NCBI GenBank assembly: GCA_013400975.1
Contig: WBMZ01003468.1
Location: 372,001 to 436,000, forward strand
Source: Atrichornis clamosus
Taxonomy: Eukaryota; Chordata; Aves; Passeriformes; Menuridae
DNA: 64,000 bases
Direction: 5' to 3'
In this document: one piece after another, positions 13,395 through 23,500 of the stretch
Layout: every line of letters starts with the position of its first letter
Numbering within the stretch: the stretch's first letter is position 1
Notes under the pieces: generated by a model
Databases searched by the model: none
Told to the model about the DNA's origin: nothing
Seen by the model: the letters and a program-made list of their open reading frames with translations, nothing else
Program-made: the position numbers and the translations under genes

Positions 13395-13470
13395 CAAAAA
13401 ACAAAAACAAAACAAACCAAAACAAACAAACAAAAAAAACCCAGCCACCAAAACCCCCCAAACCCCACCC
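13395..13470. repeat. A/C low-complexity tract (CAAA-like, then C-rich)
   Basis: Seventy-six bases contain only A and C, apart from one G at 13444. The left part is a degenerate (CAAA)n. The right part has C runs at 13440-13442, 13454-13459, 13463-13466 and 13468-13470. On the minus strand these are four G runs with loops of 11, 3 and 1 nt, which satisfies a loose G-quadruplex pattern. The 61-codon frame through it is composition-driven and not a gene. Confidence 0.85.
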
Positions 13471-14930
13471 TCCTTTCAGACATGTAACGTGTTTAGATTA
13501 AACCCTTCATGTCCAACTACCCAAAGTCCTTGGCTATCCCTAGTGGCTTTGATTGCACATGTTTCCAAACAGAAGCTGAGCAGGACATGAGCAGAGGACA
13601 CTTCTGCATGTGAAGGAACCCCTGTCTTGGCGGCTACCCAACGCAGACGTCCCAAGCACTGTTCCCCAGAGAAGAGGGCCCTGATGACAGGTTGTCCCCA
13701 ACAGGATGGTTAAGTGGCCATGGATGCCACAGAGGAGAAGCACAGTGCAAGCCACTGCCTGCCTTCCACCTCCCTGATTCCAGGGAATCATGTGCAGACA
13801 GCTACTCATAAGGCAGTCTGGGAACTTGCAGAACTGAGACCTGGGTCTGTAGTTTAGTGTTTGCTTTTCAAATTATGCATTTAAAACAAGAATTTGAGAC
13901 TCCATAAAAGAAATACGTTTTGCCAGCCCATACAGCCCCATAGCTACCAGTCACAGCAATGAGATTTCTCATCTGGCTTCTCATCTGTTTACACAGAGAT
14001 TCTCCAAGAATATCTTGAGATTTGATGCCTGACAGCTCCACTTGCTTTGAGAATCCTCATATCATGCACAAGAGGATTTGATTTTAAAATAATGGTTCTT
14101 TACTATTACAGAATTCTGGAAGAATTTATTACAGAATTAATGGTGTTTATATGGCTCTTTCACTGCCTTCTAAGAACAACAGGTCAATACTAGTTCATAC
14201 AGAGAGTGCCAAGAATTACTTTCAAGGTGTAATTCAGCAGCCACCATGACTTGTTCCATTTTCTGCCACAGCAGTGCTGCCATTTTGTCCAGCCCTACAC
14301 TGCCTTTGCTCTGCAATGCTGCAAGTAATTCACAAACGACAAAATGTTGCTGGCACCATCTGCTCCCTGGAAACCTGCCAATCAGTATCCAAACCACTGA
14401 GAGGAGTCTGTGCTGGGATTTACTTCGTATCCATCCTTTCTAGAGGCTTGGCTTTTACTGCTGTCCCCAGTAGCCCACCCAGCAGCTGTAGATAGAGCTT
14501 TGATCCATTTATGGGGAAAAAATCTGCAATCTACTAACACTTTCCAACATACTCATTGAGATGACCTTGTCTGCTCAGTCACAGCACACCTACATTGCTG
14601 GGCCTGCAATGACCCAAAGTCATAGAACATTTTGTCCTCTGTAGTTGCAGCTAACCTGAACATGGTGAAAACAAGGAACGGGTATAAAAGGAGTATTTTG
14701 CCAGTCACTGAAATGCAGCCACTTTTGAAAAGGGCAGAGCCGATCTTAAGCACATAGCATCATTCATTAGCGTTTCAGAGATGAAGCAGGGGCTATGGTG
14801 TGTAACTTTTGTAGCTGACAGTAAATAGGAAGTTCACCAGGACAATGTGTCCAAATTTGGTACACACACTAGAGATAACACATTTCCTTACAAAAAAGTT
14901 ACAGGTTACATGTTAAGATATCTCAACATT
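13471..14930. other. Unassigned noncoding DNA
   Basis: Moderately GC-rich between about 13540 and 13850, otherwise ordinary. Frames of 65-89 codons occur on both strands without recognisable domains. No known repeat family was recognised. Confidence 0.5.
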
Positions 14931-15019
14931 GGGGGGGAAGGGGAAAAAAAAAAAAAAAAAGGGGGGGGAGGGGAAAAAAAAAAAAAAAAAGGGGGGGAAG
15001 GGAAAAAAAAAAAAAAAAA
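14931..15019 (+). repeat. Three-unit G-run/A-run minisatellite
   Basis: Three tandem purine-only units of 30, 30 and 29 bp lie at 14931-14960, 14961-14990 and 14991-15019. Each has a run of 7-8 G, then 1-2 A, then 3-4 G, then exactly 17 A. An imperfect purine continuation follows to about 15032. The plus strand is pure purine for 89 bases and has six G runs, so it can form triplex and G-quadruplex structures. The lysine/glycine-rich frames on the plus strand and the phenylalanine-rich frame on the minus strand are products of this composition. Run lengths in such arrays are prone to assembly and sequencing error. Confidence 0.9.
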
Positions 15020-16185
15020 GAAAAAGGGAGGAGTATGCTGTAATGCTACCAGGAAAGAAAATCTGCCACATATTCCATACTGACACTGCTAACATTTATT
15101 TGAAATGCAGTTTATTAGTTTATCATAAACAATAATACGATATCATGAAAGCACACTTCACCTTTTTTATACTTACCTGTAATTAATGCACACAGAGCAT
15201 CATTTTTGTTCTACTATTTTTCATACCACAGCTTGTTTGGGTTTTTTTACTACAATTGGTATTGCATTGCTAATGCTTCTGCGAGTCTATTTGCTGTAGC
15301 TCTTGGCTGCCTGTGTACAATGGCAGCAGGCACTGGCTTCAGTGCTGTGACATATCTATTTAATTAACCCAGCTGTTCTATCTACAGTGTGAAGTACCAA
15401 GCAATGGCGCCATACTGGAAAGCAGGACTCATAAAAACAAAAAAAATTACAGTGCCACTTGGAAAACAAAACACAAATAAAGTCTGCTTGAAAAAAACCA
15501 CTGATAAACACATCCCTGTCTGCCTTGAGAGGCCTCTAATATTCAGTCAGATACTGTACAATATCGTTGAAGACTTTTAGAAGTACTGTTTCTTATTTTA
15601 AATCCACCTCCTTCATCTTGAATAAAATCAGCAATTTATCTGCATGCGGACAAAACCAGACCATTTTCTTAAAATAAAATAAAAAATTCAACAGCAGTCC
15701 TTTCCTGGTAGGAGTATTCTTTTACCTATGCTTCTACAGTGCCCTTTCTTAAAGTGTTTCTGCGTAAGACATAAAATAGGAACATCTCCCAATGCAAAAC
15801 AATCCTGCCATTTCCTTGAAAGCTCATAATATCAAAATCGAACAAATTATTCTGTTTATCAAGCTGTCATTTTGCAGCAGGCTGAAGGGAAGGAGAAAAA
15901 AAAAAGGATTCACTGAAGTTGAAGATTATGCACCCATTGCACATGAATACTATAATAAATATAATTTAGAAAACATCTCCTGTCCATCATGAGCTGAGTC
16001 TAAAAATGAGTCAGTTGTACCAATAAAAAGAACACAAAAAGAATAGCACCATACCCAGTTTCTTTGAGATGTGTTGTCTACACAGACACACTGGAAGGTA
16101 AACATGTATGAAAATTAGTTAATTGCTTTGGAAAAAGAACATCCACTAGAACTACACCCATATCCAAGGAGCCCTCCTGACCATG
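15020..16185. other. Unassigned noncoding DNA
   Basis: Ordinary AT-rich sequence between the G/A array and the LTR. No exon, RNA gene or repeat family recognised. Frames reach only 66 codons. Confidence 0.55.
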
Positions 16186-16515
16186 TGTCATGGTTTTGCA
16201 AGGCCTGGTTTTGGTAGCAGGGGGGCTGCAGAGGTGGCTTCTGTGAGAAGCTGCTAGAAGCCCCACCACCATGTCCTGCAGGTCCAGTGTCTGGCTGGCT
16301 GCAAAGATGGACATGCTGCAGGCCAATTAGAAGTGGTAATGCCTCTGTGATAACAGATTTAAGAAGGAATTCAAAACAATTCTGGTGGCGTAGTTTTAAT
16401 TCCAGCCAGGGAAGAGAGGGTGAGTGAGAAGATGTGAGCAGAAAAACAACATGGAGGCACCAAGGCCAATTTGGAAGGAGTGGGAGGAGGTACAGGAGAC
16501 GGAGCCGAGATTCCT

Positions 16516-16690
16516 CTGCAGCTGGTGGTGAGACCATGGTGAGACAGGCTGTCCCCCTGCAGCCCGTGGAGGACCACAGCAGTGCAGAGACCCACCTGCA
16601 GCCCATGGAGGGGCCCATGCTGCAGCAGGCAGATGCTTGAAAAAGACTCCAGCCTGTGGAGGAGAGACCCACACCACAGCAGTTTGAGGG
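16516..16690 (+). repeat. Tandem repeats inside the LTR
   Basis: Four imperfect units of about 40-50 bp, each built around CTGCAGCCC(G/A)TGGAGG or a diverged form and separated by CCCAC/GCAG-type spacers. First two unit starts are 41 bp apart, the next 39 bp. Copy number of this block varies between LTR copies in songbirds, as I remember the family. This copy has few units. Confidence 0.65.
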
Positions 16691-16995
16691 CCACTGTTGC
16701 CCATGGGATTGATTTATGTTGCAACAGTTCACAGAAGGCTGCTGCTCATGAGATGGACTTTCTAAAGGGAGAAACTGTCTCCCAGAGGAGACCCGACAGA
16801 AGCAGCAGGGGAATATGACTCCAATTCTGCAGAAGGAAGAAGCCACAGATGATGAACTGACCAAAAAACCCCCATTCTCTGTCTCCTTGCACCGTTTGGG
16901 TAGGAGGTAGAGCTAGGAGGAGGGAGTGAGGGGGGAGAAGTTGTTCTCCAAAGTTCATTTTACTTCTCATTATCCTGGTCTGTTTCTGTTAGTGT

Positions 16996-17001
16996 AATAA
17001 A
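16996..17001 (+). terminator. LTR polyadenylation signal
   Basis: AATAAA lies 162 bases before the LTR end, preceded by TTAGTGT and followed by TTTACTTTC. This is the expected place for the retroviral poly(A) signal at the U3/R side of a plus-oriented LTR. It could still end host or antisense-free transcripts crossing this position. Activity is inferred. Confidence 0.6.
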
Positions 17002-17163
17002 TTTACTTTCATATCTTTTAAGTTCAAGCCTCTCTCAAATCCTTATCTCAAACCTCATGAATGCTTTGAATTTTTTTTTTTTCTCTCCTCTGTCCAGCTG
17101 CAGGGGGAGTGAGCGGGTAGTTTCCATGGGTGCCTGGCATCCAGCCAGGCTCAAACCACAACA

Positions 17164-20100
17164 CCACAGCAGCTGGGAAAAATGAGACACAGCAGCTTCA
17201 ACCGGTCTCTCCGATCCTTCACCAACCTAGAGACCCTCTGCTCATTCCCAGATGGAAATTAACTCTGTTACATCAAGTGATCGATTGCTCGGCCTCCTGA
17301 AGTGGCTGTCAGACCCCTCCTACATTTCCAGCTGAGAACTGAGGAGGCTGTCAGTGGCGCCTGGATTGAGGGCATTTGAGTCACCCATGCCAAGGTACTT
17401 GGCACACGCCATACAGGGTATTCATCACCCCATTGGTGATGAGTGCAGAGTCCTTTTTAATGAGGTGCCTTTCTTGTGTCATGGAACAAACCTGGAGGGT
17501 TCATTTCAAAAGTACATCTAGTCACTGGTCCAGGGTGATGCTACAATAAAAAATCTTCCCAAGTGCTCTAGAATACAAGCAGTTGAAAGAGATACTGGTA
17601 CAGTAATATAGTCTCAATACAATTTATTAAAGTTTTTTTTAAATTATATTTTATTTGTTGATGAAAAGATCTGAACCTTGCAGAGAGTTGCTGTTCTCAC
17701 AGCAATGGCCAGTGAAAAGAGAAGGGACACCTGGCCTCTTACATACTCCTGGTTACTGCAGTTACAAGAGTTCCCAAGATTTAAGTACAGCCCTGGTTAC
17801 TGTCATTAAAACTATTAATATAAATATACATCTAGTCTAGTGTCATATACACATTCACACACATCTATAGCTAGACAGATAGATACAAGGTAACTTGACT
17901 GCAAACTTAGAGTGGAACCAAAATGGCAAATTTCTACCTACCACATAACCTTGTTTCACCACTTAAAGTCAAGATCCAGGTGAAGAAATCCTACACTAGT
18001 GTTTTATTTTCAAAAGTATCTGAACAATGGAAGTTTCTTAAAATACTTCACCCAGGGTACCTATCCAGAAACCTGCAAATTAAGAGAGATGCACCTAAAT
18101 CTATTTCTGGTGTAAGATGGAACACGAACCTGGAAGCCAATTAACTGAAAGGAAAACATTTCAATTGATGTCGACATTCAAGGCACTCAGGAGACTGCAT
18201 TCCCTGCAAGTTAAGAGCAGTGAGAAAGATACAAACAGAAGAATACTCTATTAGAAGATCATCCTACAAATGTAGACCTAGAAATGTACTGACCTTTCCT
18301 GTGACCCTTTTATAATAGTGACTTTTGTGAAGTCTTTGGTTTTGTAAGCACAGCATTTTAGTGCGTTTCCCAAACCCACAATATGCTTTGTAGCTCTTCC
18401 CTGAAACAAAACCAATCTACACAAATACTTGATGATTATTTTCTTAAGTCTCATAGTTCTAATTCATTACAGTTCACCTTTAGCAGTACCTTCTTGTACG
18501 ATAACGCTGCACATCCTAATGTCCCTTTCAACTTCTTTGGGACTACCACTACACAGCACGCCAATCCACTAAACAATGCCATTCAGAATCTCCAGGAAAA
18601 GACATCTGCAACCTTTATTTTAACCAAACTGACTGACTAGTGTAAAATCTCACTCAGCTGTTCAGATTGGTACAGCTGCTAACAATGAATCTCCCAACTG
18701 TTAAATCCTCAAGCTGATCCAGTCAGAAAAATCCTTCCGATTAGGATCATGTTCAACAACAGTACTAATTGGTTGCCTTATTCCTACTATTTTGTAGGAA
18801 AATACAATAGTGATCCCCCAAACCAAGACATAGGGGAAATATCAGCTGCTCAGAGCTTTCTCCTTTGCCTCCACCAACTATTGTCTACCATTTTTCACCA
18901 CTTGAGAACTTTCTCTTCTCAGTGGCAAAAATAACACTTTACCCAAGGCCCCAACCTAGCTGCAAACAATTAGTTTGTATAAAGAAACTGGAATGCTTGA
19001 TTTATTTCAGCACCCAAAATCTACAGTCAAACCAAACCTCTGATTTGTGTCTGCAATATTGGTCTGCCATTGCTGGGCTGAAACAAAATAATGAAAAAAC
19101 TTCTAAAAGTTAGATAACTATAGACTCTATACAGGACAGTCTGTGATACATACTTCAGCATGAATCATGAAGAACAAAGATGAAAACAAAAATGAAAACC
19201 AGGTTAACAAAACATTTACATTACTATGGCTAAAAAAATTTGCATCACTACTTAGTTTTTTCTAAACCACTTCACCCACTTTAGTTGAAAACAGAAGAAT
19301 CAAAAGAAAAAAAAAATACAACACTGATTCCAAATGAATTTCACCTTAATTTTAGGTTTTCATCCCACCATTTTCTTGCCTAGATATTTCATACACGTTT
19401 ACCTTCTACAGCACTGTGGGGGAGGTAATACTTTCCTTTCTTGTTATTTTTTGTATTTGTCCTAATTAGCAGCAAACCAAGCACTTGTGGTTCAACTCCA
19501 GAGCAAACTCGTGTTACTCTTAGCTAACTGATCCCAATTCAAGCTGAACCTACAAGAGTATCCTGAATTTTTCTGCTGATGGAAGATTTTTGTCAGTGAA
19601 GAGCCAGGCACCGTAGAACCTCCCTTTTTCTCATCTGCTCCATATTTCACCACCCTGACGGAATCAGTACCAAAAGGGAACTATCAGAGGAATACCCTCC
19701 TGCATACTCTTTTCCAGTATTTCTTAAGATAACATATAATCCAGCCATCACAGTAATTCCCAAGTAGGTCACCACATTTCAGAAGCAAGGGCAGTTTTAC
19801 AGAACATAATGCCTTTGCATTCTTTAGTGGTAAGAAAAGATACTTCCCCGAGCCCCAAGCCAGGCCAACTGGTCCATCCCTTAATTACCGTATTGTTATG
19901 CAATAACCTACCTCAATTTCACTAGGGTGCCATAAATCAGGCCTCACATTCAGGGAGGCTGTAAAACCCTCAGTGGCAGATAGCCTGCATCTAGCTAAGG
20001 CCTAGTGAGAGTGCTCTGAAAAAACTGGCAGTAGGAAACTTCACTGCTGTCATGTGCTGCATACAAGGTGAGCACAATGTTAGCCATAAAAGGGGCTGAT

Positions 20101-20220
20101 GTCCAGCAGACACCCAGGAGGAAGTCGAGGTGCAACCTTTCCCTACAGAGGTCTCTCTTGGCATTCACTTTTATCAGCTGCAGTGCAATATTTTCAAAAC
20201 CTCCCCCTGGGTGATGTCCT
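17164..20220. other. Unassigned noncoding DNA
   Basis: The first 400 bases after the LTR are somewhat GC-rich and contain no retroviral primer-binding site, gag or pol match. The rest is AT-rich. A weak CA/TA-rich stretch lies near 17845-17890. Part of 19900-20220 may belong to the LINE remnant that begins at 20221, since downstream coding of that element would run leftward, but no reverse-transcriptase motif was found. Confidence 0.5.
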
Positions 20221-20583
20221 TCAAGCCTTTTCTAGGTATCCAGTCTCAAATTTGATTTTCCTCCTTTCATTCTCCCGATTCTTCAAAGATCATTCCAGAA
20301 ACCTGATTTGATTAGAAGTCTCTTTTAACGTAAGCAATTCCTCCTCACACACACGGAGCTCTTGATTCACCTTTTCTTTAATTTCATTTTGCCTGACTTT
20401 CATTTGAGCTATCTCAATTTTAACCTCTGTTAAAGCTCCATCTACCTTGTTTACTGTTTCTTTGATTTGAAAGATCTTCTCCATTAAGTCCTTAAGCGAC
20501 AACTCTGTGGCCATTTTTGGCTCCAGCTGTTTGTCAGGAGAGGTCAGCCACTGCCTCGGTCTTTTATTTGTCTGGAGCAACAT
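20221..20583 (-). pseudogene. L1-type LINE ORF1-like remnant (broken)
   Basis: The minus strand is open from ATG at 20583 to a TGA at 20290-20292 (97 codons), and stays open in the same frame after the stop to 20224. From about residue 24 (MATELSLKDLMEKIF) the product is a charged, heptad-like coiled coil with many K/E/Q/I/L. It reaches QIRFLE and then, past the stop, LKNRENERRKIKF. That order resembles the coiled coil and LENR..RRNN.R linker at the start of the RNA-binding part of L1 ORF1 proteins. A further segment shifted in frame (ITQGEVLKIL) may continue it. The stop and frame loss mark it as dead. ORF1p binds its own RNA and acts as a chaperone in retrotransposition. Alternative: a chance coiled coil or a decayed host exon. 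No ORF2 was found nearby. Confidence 0.45.
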
Positions 20584-23500
20584 TCAAATTGTTTTGAGAG
20601 CAATTGTTTTCTTCTCATTTCCTGCCATCGCTGTTTGAAAATAATAACGAATTACCTCAATTCTAAGGAGGGTTTCATCTCTTTACTTCATTATCAAGAG
20701 CAGGGAGAACGACCATTTCAGAGGTTGCCACCCTGCACAAATTTCCTCAAGTCTTGCTTGAGGAATAATAGTGCAGGAACAGTTAAAAGTTATCTTCTAC
20801 GTGTATACAGGATCCTGCAAGAAAGCCCTTGAGGCTGGTCAGAAAATTTACCTTCTTAAAATCCTGCCAGGCAGGTAAGTATTAGATCTCATTAACGAGA
20901 TGGCCAGTAGAAAAACACTGCATTTAAAACCTGCACACTAAAACAAAGTTCTTGGGTTTTTTTTCTTCCTCCCCCCTCCTTAGAAGGATCAGTTCCTTAG
21001 CCGGACAGGAAGCCTGGGGCAGCTCTGGAAATAGGTTTCCTGCCTTGATACAGAGTTGCCAGACTATCTTCTCTCCTCTAAACACATATAAAACGTGCTC
21101 CAAGGAAAAGAAGCCAAGGCACAGAATTGATGAAACAGTAGCTTTACATCAGAAAAAGGACTTTTTCAAACAAACCTTCATATTTGGTCTATTATGTCAT
21201 GTCAATAATGAAGACACAGAGACTTGAGATGTGTATATAGGAGGGGATTTTGCTTGTTTTTAAAAGAATCTTTACTTTAAATCACATTCCAGCTGTTACT
21301 AAGCCCACCTGACTATTAGCATGCTGTAGATTACTATTTTATATTAAAAATCTAGACATTTTCTCATTACGAGCACACTTCTCCCTTCCTCCTCACGTAC
21401 ACAAAAAGTGTCACACTAAGATTCATGCACTGCCAAACAGACACAAAAAATGCAGCCACTGAAGCTCGTATCATTTTAGGATAGGATTCAGCCAATTCAG
21501 CACTATCCAAATATAAGTTACTCAAAAAGTGTAGACTCCTTCCCCACCCAACTCAGCCAGCCTGCCCTCCCAGGGGAAATATATCCCACCTTTACTGGAC
21601 ACTTCCTTTTAAATGACATGGTTCCTTATCTAGAGTGACCCTTCCCTTCCACAGCTGAGCTGAAAGGCTGTATAACTGGCTTATATGTGATGCTTTACTT
21701 TTAAGATGGCTAATTTGAAGTGAAAATGAATCTCACATTTGCACAGTTTTTTCCAAGTGGATTCATTTTTAGTTTTAACACTACATTTCTGCTCCTTTAA
21801 AGAGTGAAGCTGTGTTTTTATTAGAAGCTGTTTTTCTAAAACTAAAAAATCTTTACCTCATCAAATAAATGTTTCAGTATTACCTATAAATTACTTCTGC
21901 AATAATTTTATTACTGTAATGTAAGTCACTTTCTTACACTACAAACCTGTTCTTCTTATAAAACAGAAATCCAAAGTTAGGTTCCTAACCTACTAAAGGA
22001 CACCTAGCCATACAGATTTTAAAATGATTTACAAAACTCCACAGAATTACCCTGACAGGCAGTTTAGATTTTTGACCTTTGACTTAATGGAGGCAAATAT
22101 TTGCAGAAAGAAGATGGGTTATCAGATTCTTTCATATACAAACTCAGGCCAGTTTCTTTATAAGAACGAAAACCCAAATTTGTCTTTTACCATGACAAAT
22201 GAGCATTTTTAACCCTCCTACCAGAAAATCTCTTGATGTAAAGTCTTAATATATACTCTTAATCAGAGTACTAGAAAATCTTAAAGTAGTGATTATAAAT
22301 CTCTATAGTGGGAATGGAGTGGGAAAAGAAAAAAGGGAGCATCAGTGTACATGTAAAAGACTCATCATTTTTGCTTTAGAGATTTAATCTATAAATAAAC
22401 ACGGAAATTTTAGTACTTTCTGCTTCCATTATAAAATGAACACACGAATGTTATCTACCCTGGTGCAATCTATTCAGCATGTCATAAAACAGAAGACAAG
22501 CCAGCTGGGCCTTGAGTCCCATTCTCACTGGGGCCCCCTTTCACTGCCAGAACAGTGCAGAGCAGCCTGTGTGTCAAAGCAGTGAGCCCAGATGAATGCA
22601 TGCGGAGCACAGTGGCTCTATAGCCGCAGCTATTAGGAGAAATCCAGAACAGGATGTAGGAAAACTGCACAGGCTGAATCTAAGGAGACAGAGGCCACAT
22701 CTGGATAAAAGATTAAATGCGTGCTGTACACATACAGGGCAGAAAAATAAAATTACTTGGACCTAAACTGAGACATATCACAGTGACGACACAAAGAATA
22801 AACAGCAGCGCTATGAGCTATGTTTGCTTACCAAGCAAGGAATCAAACTTTATGAAAAATTATCATTTTAAAATGATCATAATGCTGGGATACAAAACCA
22901 GCACATTTGCAGACTGATATTTCTAATCTCTACTTAATGTTCATAGTAGTGATTGTATAAAATAAACCACTAAAAATTCCTAGCCAAGCAAAAAGCCTGA
23001 TAATTTAACTTCCTGGCTTGGCTTCCAAAGACTAATGCAAAGTTTAGTAGCTGCACAGTCAAATAAATCTCTCAACTACAGCTTTCTTTTTTTTTTTTGA
23101 GAAAATGGTAAATATGGTATTTTCCATATTATATACCAGAACTACAGTCACAACGCAAGAATGTAGATCTTTCAACCATTCATTACAGAAAATATTGCTT
23201 GAGGGAAACTGCTTTAAACTGATTTATGTGGTAGACACCCCAGTCAAATTGGACAATGTGGCAGATGGTAATGGATTTATGCATATTTATGTAGCATGTA
23301 TTTACTTGTCGACTTTGTTATCCATCTTTTGCCCCTTCCAAAAGTAGATGGCAATTTATAACAACTGTGATGCTGTGACTGGCTGACACTCCCTTTGCAG
23401 CCTTTTCCTCTGGACAGGCTAAAAAGCAGCATCCTTTGTGCAGCTATTTTAATTGTTTTACAGTTTTATTACAAAACATCCTGTCTGTTACACTTGCTTC

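Larger units (their letters stand above)
16186..17163 (+). mobile_element. Solo LTR of a songbird-type endogenous retrovirus
   Basis: A 978-bp element starts TGTCATGGTTTTG and ends CAAACCACAACA. The ends are imperfect inverted repeats with the TG...CA termini typical of retroviral LTRs. Inside are four imperfect repeats of about 40-50 bp (starting near 16516, 16557, 16596 and 16646), an AATAAA signal at 16996-17001 and a T-rich stretch before a GC-rich end. The edges, repeats and downstream string TGCCTGGCATCCAGCCAGG match an abundant songbird ERV LTR, probably ERVL-like, as I remember it. No primer-binding site follows and no polypurine tract precedes, so it is a solo LTR left by recombination. 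Flanking CCATG and CCACA match at only three of five bases, so a target duplication is not clear. The 249-codon minus-strand frame within it (16115-16864) is a composition artefact. Confidence 0.85.

Noticed and set aside
14847..15135. Lys/Gly-rich and Phe/Pro-rich frames
   Set aside because: Direct translation of the G/A array; low-complexity artefacts.
16115..16864. 249-codon minus-strand open frame
   Set aside because: It lies almost wholly inside the LTR, antisense to it, and its Ser/Cys/Leu-rich make-up follows the GC-rich repeats there. No retroviral or host domain.
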